DNA of 64,000 nt from Molossus alvarezi (lineage: Eukaryota; Chordata; Mammalia; Chiroptera; Molossidae): positions 58,489,001-58,553,000 of the forward strand of contig CM073887.1 of the NCBI GenBank assembly GCA_037176705.1, in the 5' to 3' direction. The notes below the pieces were generated by a model that worked only from the letters and a program-made list of their open reading frames with translations, was not told the DNA's origin and made no database searches. Positions within the stretch are counted from its first letter, which is position 1. Every line of letters starts with the position of its first letter. Below, in pieces: positions 46,231 to 58,639 of the stretch. Made by a program: the position numbers and the translations under genes.

Positions 46231-46442
46231 GCCCTGGCTGGTTTGGTTCAGTGATTAGAGTGTCAGCATGTGGACAAGAGCCGTGGGTTCGATTCCAGTC
46301 AGGGGCACGTACCTCTTTCGGTTTGTCCCCGGCCCTGGTCAAGGTTGTGTGGGAGGCAACTAGTCTGTGTGTCTCTCTCACTCTATCTGAAGATAAATGG
46401 AAAAATTTCCTCGGGTGAGGATTGAAAAAAAAAAATGTAGTT
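46231..46442 (+). mobile_element. Ves SINE type A
   Basis: Perfect 15-bp TSD ACTAAAAATCACTGA at 46216-46230 and 46443-46457. Confidence 0.95.
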
Positions 46443-46603
46443 ACTAAAAATCACTGAATTGTACACTTTAAACGAGTAAACTACATTGTATGTGTACCTT
46501 TATAAAACTGGGCAGAACTGGGGATGAGACTTACCAAATATATTTACAGGTCTTTTGAATTTTTAACCTGGTGAATGTATTGCCTATTTGCAAAAAAAAA
46601 AAA

Positions 46604-46850
46604 AAAACTAAATATTTTATTTTTAATCCTCACCTGAGGATATTTTTCTATTAGAGTGGAAAGGAGAGAGGGAGAGAAAGGGAGAAACATCTACGTGAGA
46701 GGGACACATCGATTGGTTACCTCCTGCACCAACCAACCCGGACCAGGGTGGGGGATGAACTGCAACCGAGGTTATGTGCCCTTGACTGGAATCAAACCTA
46801 TGACTCACTGGTTCGCAGGTCGATGCTCTATTGCCAAGCCAAACCAGCTA
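46604..46850 (-). mobile_element. Ves SINE type A
   Basis: Head diverged (AAGCCAAACCAGCTATGG). Confidence 0.85.
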
Positions 46851-46867
46851 TGGAAAAAAACTAAAAA

Positions 46868-47151
46868 CAGCTGTCCCTCGCCACTTCGTGCTTCCACTTT
46901 TGTGGCTTCACTCTATCGCGGTTTTCTCCAAATATATTTATTCATTAACAAGTTGATCGAGACAGTGAAAATGATACAGCGTGCACTCGGTTGTCTGAAC
47001 CAATTATATACCCCTGTATTACAATTAAAATTAAAATTACTGTACATATGGACTGTAGGCCTATGTATGCGAGCATCCCAGGAATCCTTCAATGCCAGGT
47101 GCAACTGCTAGAGTCTGGAATGGATTAACCGTGATAAGCAAGGGATGACTG
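46868..47151. mobile_element. Tigger/pogo-like MITE, 284 bp
   Basis: CAGCTGTCCCTCGCCACTTC at the left, AAGCAAGGGATGACTG then TA at the right. Both ends match the two end types of the element at 44207-44424, in opposite orientation. Confidence 0.75.
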
Positions 47152-47154
47152 TAT

Positions 47155-49590
47155 TTTAAAATAAAATATGTAAAATCATACCAAACATTTAATTTATACA
47201 AATTAACCCCAAAGTGTTGGGGGGGGGGGAGAAATGCAAATTTAAGGAACTGCCTGTGAGGCCAACCCCTATCCTGACCTGAGACTACTGGGGTGAGGGG
47301 CCAGGGACCTCTAAAAAGTGTGCTCTTCTGAGTCAGAGTCTATTCTGGTAGTGCATATTCCAACCCAGGAGTATTGGTCGTGTGGGAAGGGCATGTTCCA
47401 GACTCTAGGGACAATTATAAAAGGCCCCTGAAGGATGATGTGGCTTTTTACAAGTACCCCGGGGTGGGGGGGGGGGATTCTCTGAAATTATATAGGGTAG
47501 AAAAGGTAGTGGTCCTGAATAAGCAGGGTAGGGGTGAGAAGAGAGGCCTGAGCAGAGGCTGGTGAGAATGGTGAAGAGAAATGACAGAATAAGAATGCAT
47601 ACAAAGGCCCTGGGGCAGGAACTAACTAGAGCCCCTTTTTCCCCAGTTAGCTTTCAGTTAACATTCATTAGCAAATTCACTCTGACCTGCCTCCATGGGC
47701 TGAGCATTGGACCACAGTGGAGACTTGGGCTCTACCTTATAACACTGAGTTAATTCTGAAAGTGCTGCTCGGAGCAACAGAAGCTGCCAGGAGCCCATAG
47801 GCTCAGAGTTGCACTTTGGGGTCAAGCCTGAGTACTGGCTCCAGAACTGACTTGCTCCTGGGATCAGGAGCTCCAAACCTCTGTCTCCATTTGGAAATAA
47901 ACACTGATAAGGCCAACCTGGTTCTATAAACTCAATCTGGACTCACTGAGCTACTCCATCTGTCAGAACCGGAGGGAGATGCAGGTCCTGCCCCTCCCAG
48001 CACAAGGGCTACTGGAAGAAATGACAGGTGATCTGCATGAGCTCCCTGAATCCTCTGGGGGAGGATTTCATACTCCCAATACTCAGCTTGGAAAACTGAG
48101 GCCGTGCAGAAGTTAAGGACTATCCCAAAGTCATTGGTGAGTAAGTAGTAGGGACAAGATTCAAACCAGGGTCTGCTGGGTACTGAAACCCGACTTCCTT
48201 TTGGCTGTGCCCTCCTCCTGGTTGTCATCATCAAAATCACTTAGAGAGGAGGGAGGCAGAGACAGGAAATCCCATTAGAAGGAAACACACCCCTTTCAGG
48301 AGCTCAAACTCTGTGAAGAGGTAGGGAAGACAGAGGTACCAAGTGGAGGCAAAGGAGAGACCCATTCAGGTGAGCCCTGACCCACCTCCTCAGGCTGCCA
48401 GACAGAAACTGCTTGGAGTACTGGGGCCCACGTGACCAGGAACACGGTGTCCAAGGGAGAGGGTGGCCCCCAGCCCCTGGAAAGGCACTTCAGACCCCCG
48501 GCTTGGAAAGCTCAAGAGGGAGGACCAAGGCAGGACAAGCATGCTGCGGAGCCAGAGGCCCAGACCTGGGTTCTGATGCCAACCACGCTACTCTCTAGCT
48601 GTGTGGCCACAGGCCAGCTCCTCGCCTCTCTTGCCTCAGTTTGTTCATCAGTAAAATGGGGATGCATGCACCCTGGTGGACTGCAAGGTGCTGGCACATA
48701 ACCCTGAGAAGGGTTCTCACAGAGCTCACTGTCTAGTGGGGGGAACACACGAAGAGATTTAATTACTGTCGGGGCAAATGTCACCTAGTAGCCAACCTTG
48801 GGGGCAAGGCAAAGGGGTGGGGGGATGGCACACAGAGAACCCATTGACCAGTCTTGGGCAGGAAGGAGGCCAGTGTGGGTAGAGGGCAGCAAATGGGGAC
48901 AGGGCTACTGGGAAGGGTCTGGGACAGGTGGGACCCTGGCCTAGTGAGTAGAAATGTCTTTGAGTGTTTAAGTAGTGGGAAGCTCAAGCAAGAGAGACTC
49001 GGGCCCAGACCAACTCTGGAAAATTCCCAGCAGCAGTGTAGAGACCAGAACACAGGACAAAATACTGAGGTGACAGCAGCAAGGAAGGAGAGAAAGAGAG
49101 GAAGGAGGGGAGGTCAAGATGGGGCTTGCCTTCTTTTTGTTAGCCCCCAGTGCTCATGCCAACCCTGCTGGGAGAGAACAGTCCCTGGTACAGAGAGATG
49201 CTAGAAGATAAGCAGTTTCTGTATGGGGTAGGGGACACAGGGGTCCTCTCATTCCATACTGCAGCAGTCACTGGCTCTGGACAGGGAGCTACCCATGCTG
49301 TCACCCAATGCCCAAGAATCAAGGGACAGCATTTTAAGAGCTGTACAGCTTCTCCTCCAAGGAGACTGCCCATCTATTAGGGCAGGCATTCTGGCCAGAT
49401 TTGTTCATGGTCAGCAACTTAGAACACAGGCAGAGGCTTAATAAATATTTGTATATGTGTTAAATAGTGGAGAGGGAGGTAGACACACAGCACCAAGGCA
49501 GTAATAGATGAGTCGTTTGGGACAAGGGCAGCTGGTGGGGATTATACTCAGGGAGAGACAGGGCCAAGGGGGTGCAGCTGTGGATGCTTC
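47155..49590. other. NACC1 intron 1, no gene seen
   Basis: Mostly unique sequence. MIR scraps at about 48090-48170 (AAACTGAGGCCGTGCAGAAG) and 48565-48700 (TTGCCTCAGTTTGTTCATCA). Short G-runs at 47219-47229 and 47461-47477. Confidence 0.5.
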
Positions 49591-50400
49591 TGGGGCTGCA
49601 GGGGGCATTCCAAGGGATCCCCCTAATTGTACTTGGTGGGCCAGGCACCACTGCAAGCAGTTTCAGAGGGCTACCTTCTGATTTGAGTGCTAGTACCACC
49701 CTCTTTATGGGTGGGGACCACATATCAGCTTGGCACTAGGCCCAAGCAGACAGACCTTAGGCCCAGACCCATTCCTGGGAATTGGTGCCAATCAGCAACA
49801 GGAGTACAGGCAGAACAGAGATGCAGGGAGGGAGCTCCCAACATTCTGAACCTGACATTCTGGCTGAACCTGACCCCCAACCTCAGAGTGTAGCACCCAG
49901 GGCTTTGAAGCTTTAGATTAGCAATTGGGGGAGGGGGTACAGGATGACAATTAGTGCAAATGGCTCAACTAATCAGTGCACAGGGCTTGGGAGTGGGGTG
50001 GTAGACCTGTGAGCTGCAGCAATCTGGTGCAGCATTGTTGCCCTGCAAGGAACAGGCTTGGGGGGGGGGGCACTTAAAGGGCTTTGAGACCACAGTGAGG
50101 GGCCACAGGTGACCCCAGAGATCTACCCTGGGTCTCCCTTTTCAATCCAGTCTGCTGGGCTCAAAAGGAACCACCACCTGTGTGGTGTGAAGCCATTCAC
50201 CCACACTAGTCCTGTCAGTCATGATGGGTTCCCAGGACTGCAGGAGGCATTCCAAGAGATCCCCCTAACTGTACTTGGTGGGCCAGGCACCACTGCAAGC
50301 AGTCTCAGAGGGCTACCCTTTAAGGTGAGCACCAGGACTGGTCCCTTTATGGGTGGGGACCATTTCTCAGCCTGGCACCAGGCCCAAGTCACCTGCTGGT
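49590..50400 (+). repeat. Pair of diverged direct repeats, about 155 bp each
   Basis: 49597-49750 and 50238-50392 share CATTCCAAG-GATCCCCCTAA, CTTGGTGGGCCAGGCACCAC, TTTATGGGTGGGGACCA and GGCCCAAG with scattered substitutions: an old local duplication with an offset near 640 bp. Confidence 0.75.
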
Positions 50401-50754
50401 GGTAAAGTGGTGGGATGGACCTGGGTCACGATCTCCAAACCACCCAACAATTTTGTCCCCACTAAGCTGAGCCCCTCACCCCCACCTATTTCAGGCCTCA
50501 GGCCCACTGCATGGTTCCCTCCACTGGCCAGGCTGTGAACTCTGCCCGGGGTGCCCTTCTCTTCCCACTGCCCATACCTTCCTCTTTCACCTCAACTATA
50601 CCCTCCTGCTCTGAGAAGTCCTGGAAGACAATCCTCGTCTTCTAGACTTCCCATCCCCAAGCTCCTTTGCTCACCTCTGAGACTATAAACTCCTCAAGGG
50701 TGGAAAACTATATTTGAATCTTCTCTCCTCAAAACTTGGCATGTGTTAAATAGG

Positions 50755-51160
50755 GAAGAGCGAGGTGAACACAGAGCCCCAAGAATATTTCTCTCCTTAA
50801 GCGCACACACAGAGGAAAGGCCATGTGAACACACCAGAACCCAACTAGAACCTGACCGTGTGGCCATCTTGACTTCCAGCCCCAAGAACTTGAGAAAATA
50901 CATGTCTGTTGTTTAAGCCCCCCAGTCTATGATATTTTGTTATGGTTGCATGAGCTGACTGAGACAGGTTCAAAACACCATTACTCACCCACAACTCTGC
51001 CATGGAGCCCCTGGCCTGGACCTCCCCATGGGTGCCAGATTGGCACATGGCTTAGATGCCAACTCAATGTGCCTACAAATAAGTCCCCCCGCTCCCCGCC
51101 AACACCACTCTGGCCGTAGCTCTCACCATAAAGTTCTCCACTCAGGTCAGGACCCTAGAC
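50755..51160 (+). repeat. MLT1-type LTR end plus flank, first duplicate copy
   Basis: ACACACAGAGGAAAGGCCAT, TTTAAGCCCCCCAGTCTATG and TTTTGTTATGGTTGC are MLT1 3' blocks. About 180 bp beyond the LTR also recur in the second copy. Confidence 0.75.
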
Positions 51161-51589
51161 CCCCCTGGAGGGGAGGGGCAGCTTCCAGCCCCACACACAG
51201 AGCCAAGAGAATCATCCCAGCATTGCTGGTCTCAGTCCCGTGAGACGTGAAGCCATAGCACAAGGTTTCCATGACCTCCTAAGAGTCACTCAACAAATAT
51301 TTGCCAACCACCTGCCTGGGCCAGCAAGTGTTCAGGAGCCTGGGATGGTGGGGGACATGGTCATTCATCCAGAATCACACAGTCAATGTGTTGCATGCAG
51401 GGGACTCTTATCTTGTCCAGAAGAGCTGAGATATGGGGGCAGGGAGTGGCAATGTAATGAGTCAATGGTGGGCTGGTGTGCCTCAAGGCACAGGGAAGGC
51501 ATGCGGAGCCTTAAGAGTTCAGGTGTGGTCCTTCCAGAAAGTGAAGGATGAAGGTTGGCGTCTCCCCCAGCCTAACTCCCAATGTGCCT

Positions 51590-52035
51590 ATACTTGGAGA
51601 TAGGATCTGCAGGAGAAGATTAAAGTTAAACAAGGTCACAGAAGTGGGGCCCTAATCCAATAGACTGGTGTCCGTTTAAGAAAAGAGATACTTCTCTCTC
51701 CAAGTACACACACAGAGGAAAGGCCACATGAGCACACTAGAACCTAACCACCTGGCTATCTTGGACTTCCAGGTCCCAGAACTGTGAGAAAGTAAGTATC
51801 TGTTGCTTAAGCCTCACCATCTATGGCATTTTGCTATGGCTGCCTGAGACAGGCTCAAAACACCATCTACTTACCTACAACCCTGCCATGAAGCCCTGGC
51901 CTGGACCTCCCCTTGGGTGACAGATCTGCACACACCTCAGATGCCAACTCAACTGTGCCTACAACTGAGCTCCCACCCCTCCCCCACTCTGGCCATAGCT
52001 CTCACCAGAAAGTTATCACTTAGGCCAAGGCCCTT
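51590..52035 (+). repeat. MLT1-type LTR plus flank, second duplicate copy
   Basis: Longer LTR part (GGGGCCCTAATCCAATAGAC, GGTGTCCGTTTAAGAAAAG), then the same downstream text (CTGGCCTGGACCTCCCC, GCCATAGCTCTCACC) as at 51010-51140. Confidence 0.75.
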
Positions 52036-52396
52036 AGATTCACTTCAGACTCCTGAAAAAAGTTTTCACCATCTGGGTCCCAAGTAACACCACTAGAGCC
52101 CCTGTCGTGCATATTGAGGCCCTGTCTGCTCTTGAGCCTTCTAGAAGGCTGTCCCCAAATGGCCATAGGTCTTCATACTCTTACAGTCAGAGCCTCTCCC
52201 AACCCCAATTACTTCGATTGCTTTTCCTGCTTGGTTTTTCCTCACACTTCCTACCATCTAGCAAATGTGCCCTTGGCTTTATGTCAGCTCCACTAGGGCA
52301 AGGCACTGGCCTGTTTCCAGCTGTGGTATCTCCTGCCCCTAAGACTGGCAGGGCACCCAGTGGGTGCTCAATAGTTGTTTTGCGAAACAAATGGAA

Positions 52397-52615
52397 GCCC
52401 TGGCCAGTTTTTCTCAGTGGTTAGAGCACTGGCTCACAGACCAAAGAGTCTTGAGTTCGATTCCGGTCAAGGGCACAGACCTCGATTACAGTTCATCCCT
52501 GGCCCTGGCTGGGTTAGTGTGGGAGGCAACCAATTGATATTTCTCTGTCTCCCTCTCCCCCTCCGACTCTGTCTGAAAATAAATGGAAAAATATCCTCAG
52601 GTGAGGATTAAAAAA
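52397..52615 (+). mobile_element. Ves SINE type A
   Basis: Perfect 12-bp TSD AAACAAATGGAA at 52385-52396 and 52616-52627. Confidence 0.95.
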
Positions 52616-52827
52616 AAACAAATGGAATAAAGAGCTACAGTATTTTCATTACTTCCAACCTAACTCCCTTTCTTGTTCCACAATGAGACTAAAACAGGAG
52701 TGGGAATCAAAAGGGGTCCCTGGGGCACCTCAGTGGGAGCTGCTGGGGCCAGCGTGGAGGGTGCTGTGCAGACACGACCCTCCTCTGAGGGCTGCACCAG
52801 GTAGGTGGCCAGCAATCAGGGTCCCAC

Positions 52828-53328
52828 TTAGGGCTCATTGTAACTGAATATGAACTGCTCACACTGCTGCGGGATGAAACTGTGGTGTGGGTCAGGCTGG
52901 GGTGCAGCAGGCTTGAAATGGAACCACTCGTGAGGCTGGTGATTCTTGGAAGTGAAAACTGCCAGCTCTTTGGGAAGGTAGCTCTGAATTCTCCAGCCAG
53001 CAGAGGCTGGGGGAACTAAACTGTGCCTTACCAGGGACTGTTGAAGGCCCAGATATTCTGGCTGACTTTCGAAGGAGGCTGTGAGTTGCCCATTGACATG
53101 TGAACCAATTAAGGGAAACCAACTCCAAGTGTAAGAAGGATCTAAGGCTCCTGGAAAGCCCCACAATTCTTTACCCAGCTCAACAGGAGGTGGCCCGGTC
53201 CTGCCATAGCCAGGGGTGAACCTAAAGCCATTGGGACTCTCTGCAGGGGCCAAATTAGACAACTCAGGCAAATGTTTGTTAGTAAAGCACAAAGTGCTAT
53301 CTGATTGTACAGATCCTATAGTTGGCAT
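52828..53328 (-). CDS. Unrecognised 166-aa open reading frame inside NACC1 intron 1
   Basis: Open frame starting MPTIGSVQSDSTLCF and ending FIFSYNEP. It lies in sequence of moderate GC content, in no interspersed repeat that I recognise, and contains five tryptophans and many Pro/Phe/Ser. No signal peptide, membrane segment or familiar domain. It is on the NACC1 strand within its first intron. There is no obvious A-tail or TSD to mark it as a retrocopy, and no polyadenylation hexamer just downstream. It may be a single exon, a decayed retrogene or chance. Confidence 0.2.
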   Translation of the reverse strand: MPTIGSVQSDSTLCFTNKHLPELSNLAPAESPNGFRFTPGYGRTGPPPVELGKELWGFPGALDPSYTWSWFPLIGSHVNGQLTASFESQPEYLGLQQSLVRHSLVPPASAGWRIQSYLPKELAVFTSKNHQPHEWFHFKPAAPQPDPHHSFIPQQCEQFIFSYNEP

Positions 53329-53409
53329 TTGTTTTATGTTGTTGTTTTAAAGTATGTACACATTTAACTCATTTCTTTTTCCCTGAAAAGTAGCCACTAA
53401 ATCCATGGT

Positions 53410-53640
53410 GGGGGATAGGTTTTGCAACAGCAGCTGGCATTCACATGGTCCCTACTGTGCACCAGTACACAGTGAGGGCTCAGAGGGGGTGCTTCAATTA
53501 TTCCTCTCACCAGATCTGAGGCAGGAAACAAATATTTCCATCATTTAAAGATGAGGAGATCTAGGGCCAGAATCACACCCAGGCTGTCTGACTCCTGTCT
53601 GAGAATCAGGAGGCGTCCTGACTACGGTTGGCCAGGCAGC
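53410..53640 (+). repeat. MIR SINE
   Basis: TCCCTACTGTGCACCAGTAC, CATTTAAAGATGAGGAGATC, CCCAGGCTGTCTGACTCCTG. Confidence 0.75.
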
Positions 53641-54615
53641 CCATGCCAAGCTCACCCTCTGCATGGTCCTGTTGTTCCCCACAGCAGGCAGCCACTGTAA
53701 GCTGTGACTAGACAGATTTCAGAGATGAGAAAATAGGGGCTCAGGGAAGCCAGAATGGGTGAAGGGAAGCAAGGACAGGCCAAGGCCAGAACTGGGGCTC
53801 TTGATCCTTGCTGGGCATGTCCTCTGCAGAAATGGGATCTGCTACTCACCTGGGGACCCCGCACACCAGGTCTTGGGTGCCCTCTGAGGCCAGGGAGGGT
53901 GCTGGTCTCCCTGTTCTCCCATGGGAGTCCACCTTCCTTCACCCAGCCTCCCCCAGCTCTTTTCAACTCTTCCTTCACTATCACCTCTGGGGATGAGCAG
54001 TCTAGCCTGCAGCCTCTCCAACTTCCCACTCTCTCCTGGCAGCCCTAAGCAATCTTGCCTCCTCCAGCAGGAGCTCCAGGGGAACCCAGCAGCAGCCCAG
54101 CCCCCATCCACTCTGACCACAAGCCCTTCTTTCAGAGTTACAGTCTACTCCCTGTGAGCAGTCACACCCAAAAAGGACAGATGAGCTGCAGCCGTGCAAA
54201 AGCCCTGAGGTGTCGTTGCTCTAACTAACACAAAGGAGGCTGGTGGGGCTGAGGGAAGGTGATTACTGGGATGGAGCTTGTTGAAATGCACTTGGGACAC
54301 CACACAGGGCTTGGCAGGGCCTAAGAATCGGTAGTCTTATTATTTTACTAGGCTCAAATATCCCTAACAAAGCTTCCTGCTTAGAATTACACTTCCCTTT
54401 CTCTTCATTCCCAGAAACATTTATCTGTTGTAGTGCTTGCCCCAACATTAGTCTCACCAACCATAAAAGGGGCCAATAGCAGCAGCAACCTCACAAGGCT
54501 GTTTCAAGAATTAAACCACCAAATAACCCACCAGTCGTCAGTGCCTAGTAATGTCAGCTGTTATTATTAGCTGTGTCCCCTTCTGACAACCCACCTAGCC
54601 TTTGCCAGACGGTAA

Positions 54616-54702
54616 CCGAAGTACGTGCCCTTAGCGGGAACTGAACCCGGGTCTCTCCAGACCACAGGCCGACGCTCTAACCGCTGAGCCAAACTGACCA
54701 GG
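54616..54702 (-). mobile_element. Tailless Ves head flanked by TSD
   Basis: About 87 bp of type A head ending just beyond CACGTACTTCGG, with no A-tail. GCCAGACGGTAA (54604-54615) is repeated as GCCAGACTGTAA (54703-54714). Confidence 0.75.
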
Positions 54703-54892
54703 GCCAGACTGTAAACTCCCTGACAGCAATGGAGACATCTTATGCCTCTCACCATCTCCCAAACCTTGTGATTTCATAACAAGTAGCACTTAAAGGGGCT
54801 CCCCTGGTGCCTTCGTAGCATCACCTGATCGCACCCAGACATTAACTTCTCATGTAAGCCTCACAAGGTGGCTACAGACTGCTGCTCTCAGG

Positions 54893-55071
54893 GATAATCG
54901 CTTTCTGGGGGAGGGGCTGCCCTGTATATTATATAACGTTGAACAGCACCCTATGCACCCACTAGAGGCTAGTAGCACTGCCAGACCAGCTGTGACAACC
55001 GAAAATGTCATCAGACATTTCCTAAGCATCCCGAGGCAGAAATGCCCCTGGTGGAGAACCACTGACGTATA
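54893..55071 (-). mobile_element. MER20-type hAT nonautonomous transposon
   Basis: CTAGAGGCTAGTAGCACTGC, CAGCTGTGACAACCGAAAAT, ATCAGACATTTCCTAAGCAT and the end GGAGAACCACTGA match MER20 read in reverse. Confidence 0.75.
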
Positions 55072-55074
55072 GGT

Positions 55075-56340
55075 ATGCCTGTTTGTCCCCACTTACCACA
55101 TGAGGAAACAGAGGGCGCTGAGGTCAAGACATTTGGTCAAGCAAGGTGGTACAGGGTGGTGCTAAGGGGAATTTGGCTCTCCATTACAGTGTGTTAGCTC
55201 ATCCAAATCCACTCTACACTTAAGTCACAAAACAAAGCCATAGTTCTCATAGACAACATGCAGGTCTCTAATCTAAGGATGCTGAGATCTTCACAGAGGA
55301 AACAGCAGGGGAGAGACTGGACAATGAACACAACCAGGCACTGGACACAAGACAGCCACCTGCCTAGTCCCACCTCATGGCTTCTGTGGTTCAAAGGGCT
55401 CTCCAGGGACAGATGGGGGATGATATTCTCGGGCAAGGGGACCCAGGATCAGAGACAGGAAGGTGGGCCCGCTTGCTCATTCATGGTAGGTATGGGCTTA
55501 AATGAGTTCAAAATGTGCAAAAGTGCTCAGAGCAGCGGGGCACCCAGGAAAGTAATGTGTGACAGAGGAACAGAAGTAGCAGTGGCTAGTGTGAACAGCG
55601 CCTCCTTGTCTTCAAGCCTGGGCAGCTCACCATCGCCTCAAATGCAGTAATCCCCACCTGAGCTGGCAGGCCATCATAAGCCCTTCTCCATCATAAGCTT
55701 TGCAATAACATTGATGAACTCCCAGTCAGACCTCACCAGACCAATCCCCAATCCTCCATATTGATCCTAACAATGGGTACTGCAAGGCCAACTAAAGCTT
55801 TCATCTCTTCATAGCCCTGCTCAAGAACCTATTGGGACTACCCAATGCCTGACGAGGCACTAGATTGTAAAAGGTCCTGGATGCAGGACAAGGGGTCTGG
55901 ACTTGTATTTGGGGTGATGGGGAGACCCAGGAGATACTGAGGCTGGGTGCTTCCTTTCTGTGAATGGCATAAAGGGTCTGTCCACACATTAGGGTCAGCC
56001 CTTGGTCTATCCCTCACAAAGACAAGATATTTAAAGCTCTTGGCTGGAGCCTGGCACATGCTCAGTAAAGGCTCTCAATGGGCTGTCCACCTACCTAGAA
56101 CATTTGCCCCTCCCTGCCCAAGCCCCCCTCCCCCCACAGGCTGATGATTTCTTGCTATTCAAGGATCAGATCTCCGAAAGCCTTCCCTGACCATCCCACT
56201 TAAAGCTCTTCATCCCAACACAGCCCTCAATGTCATTTCCCCTTGTCTCACGAAGTTTGTGAACATAGGAATAGCAGACATGATCTTGATCATTTGTTTG
56301 TTGGTCATCTTCACTAGAATAAAAGTTGCTGAGAGTGGTT
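55075..56340. other. NACC1 intron 1, no gene seen
   Basis: Unique sequence without recognised repeat or exon. Confidence 0.5.
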
Positions 56341-56356
56341 CTAGAATCTGTTATTC

Positions 56357-56579
56357 GCCCTGGCCGGTTTGGCTCAGTGGTTAGAGTGTCAGCCTGCGGT
56401 CCAGAGAGACCCGGGTTCGGTTCCCGCTAAGGGCATGTACCTTGGTTGCAGTTTGTCCCCGGCCCTGGTTGGGTCGTGCGGGTGGCAGCCACTCGACATC
56501 GATGTTTCTTTCTCTCTCTCCCTCTCCACTCTATCTGAATGAAAAATGTCCTCGGGTGAGGATAAAAAAAATAAATAAT
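56357..56579 (+). mobile_element. Ves SINE type A
   Basis: Perfect 14-bp TSD AGAATCTGTTATTC at 56343-56356 and 56580-56593. Lacks the TGTGTCCCTTTCAC segment of its family. Confidence 0.95.
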
Positions 56580-56800
56580 AGAATCTGTTATTCAGGGCTG
56601 CTCCCCTAACCCCTACCAGGGGGTCAATAGGCCCTGGTTGGGTCGTGCGGGTGGCAGCCACTCGACATCGATGTTTCTTTCTCTCTCTCTCCCTCTCCAC
56701 TCTATCTGAATGAAAAATGTCCTCGGGTGAGGATAAAAAAAATAAATAATAGAATCTGTTATTCAGGGCTGCTCCCCTAACCCCTACCAGGGGGTCAATA
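56461..56800 (+). repeat. Near-identical tandem duplication, two units of about 170 bp
   Basis: Unit 1 is 56461-56629, unit 2 is 56630-56800. They differ only by one extra TC in the pyrimidine tract. Each unit contains the 3' two-thirds of the Ves SINE, its TSD and 36 bp of flank. Confidence 0.95.
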
Positions 56801-58639
56801 TCCTAGTGAAATAAAACTGTCCCAAGGGTCCCTTTATCCTCACCCCCCAATTATGGCTTCCTCTGGTGCCCTAGGTCTATACACCCTAAGTCCTCACAGA
56901 AAAGCAGTTAGTTATTAAATGTGCCTTCTACAGCTCCAGGTGCAGGCTCAAATCCATCACCCTGTTCTCTGCCATCTACACACCATGGCCAACTGAGACC
57001 AGTCTCTGCCCCTGCTCCAGCTGTGTGACTAGAGGTAGCCACCCCTGTCCTCAGTACGAAGCCCAGGAGGCCCCAGCCTCAGCCCAACCAGGCAGGGGAA
57101 AGGCCTCTTTACGTGGGGCTGTTGACCCAGTTTCCCATCCCTTCCAGATCAGCAGGCCATACACAGAGGGGAGGAGGCCAGGGCCTAAAGTAGAAGGCAG
57201 TTCTAGGAATTATGGGGAGATTGGGGGAAGGGAGTGAATAAGGGTGACAACCCATCATTAAACCCAGATCTGTCTGATACCACTCAACCCAGCAGTCTGT
57301 GGCTCCTGCCTCAGGTGCTAGGCTCCCAAGTCAGTGTTCCCAGGACACACTGGTAACAGCCTTGCAATTAGCTCAAAGAAAAGGAACAAAAGCTGGGGTG
57401 GCTTGACCCGAGACCAAAGTGGGAAAAAGACAAACCAGGCAAGCAAAGTAAAATGCAGCTCCAGAACCCAGTCCCATCCTCATAACCACCTCTCCCTGCC
57501 AGTCCACAGCTCCATCACCTCTGACCTCTTAGCTCCTAGAAGAGGAATGGGCGATGAGAGCACTCAGAAAGCTTTCACTTTTCCAACCCCCTGTGACACC
57601 ATGAAAACTGTCTGTCTGAAAGGGTACTGACCCATCCCTTTGGGATGGCAAGAGGAAAGAGAATTCCTGCCAAGGAATCTGGGATATTGGGGAGCTCCTC
57701 CAGTCACAACCCTCAAAGGCCAGCTCGGGGGGTTGTGGGTTTGGGCTGCCAGTATCTAGTCATGTGACCTGGGACAAGCCACCCCAAGCCTCAGTTTCTG
57801 TACCACAGAGAAGGCCTAAACTGACCTGGTGGTGGTGAGCAATCAATGAGCTCATCCGACCAGCAAATTCAGCAGGGGCCTGGCCAGGACATCGCCCTAG
57901 AATTGAGCCCTGGGGTTAGTAACCCCAAGGGCCTGGGCCACGGTGTAGGTGCTTGATTTGATCCCCTTCTTGGTGACCTGCCCATTACCTCATCATAAGT
58001 TTCCAAGACACAATGAACAAAACTATACACTAACCTCCCAGTTCACCTCCAGGAAGCTGGTGCTTGGGGAGCCACAGTATAAGAAGGTAGTTGTGAGGGC
58101 CCATTCCATAGGTTTGCGCCTCAAGGCTCTGGTCACAATAAGTGAGGAAAAATTCTAGGACCCTTAGATACTCAGGTAAGGGCAGCTAGGCGGCCACTCT
58201 GCAGATATATGGGGGTGGGGGTGCGCAAGGGCCACTGCCATGGTAAACAAGATGCTCGAGCTAGGTGTTCCCAAGCTGCCCACACAAACAACCACCTGGC
58301 GGGCCAGCGTCTTGGAACAGCCGGCAGACGCTTGCACAAAGGGTAGGTAGGTTGAGGACCCAGAGCCTGATGAGAATGAGGTATGGGAAAGAAGAAACCC
58401 CCCAGGTTTAGCCCAGAGCCAACGTCTGGCCGGAAAAGAGGGGGGGGGGCATCTTGGCACGTGCCTTTCGATCAACTCCAGTTTCTCGGGACCTGCCTCC
58501 ACATCCCCATTTGCCTGACTCAAAACCTCCGCCTCCCCCAACTCCCAAAGCTCTACAGTAGTTTTACAACTTACCTGATCTCTCCCGTTTCTGGCCTTTC
58601 ACCCTAAACATCTCTCCAACCCTAACCTCAGGTGACCCC
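56801..58639. other. NACC1 intron 1, no gene seen
   Basis: Unique sequence. A MIR scrap at about 57755-57830 (TGTGACCTGGGACAAGCCAC, CCTCAGTTTCTGTACC) and a G-run at 58439-58449. Confidence 0.5.

Larger units (their letters stand above)
45955..46515 (+). mobile_element. L1 3' end split by two Ves SINEs
   Basis: GAAAAATGTTCTAAAATTGT, TGGATGCATAACTCTGTGAC and ACTGAATTGTACACTTTAAA are successive L1 3' blocks. Confidence 0.85.
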
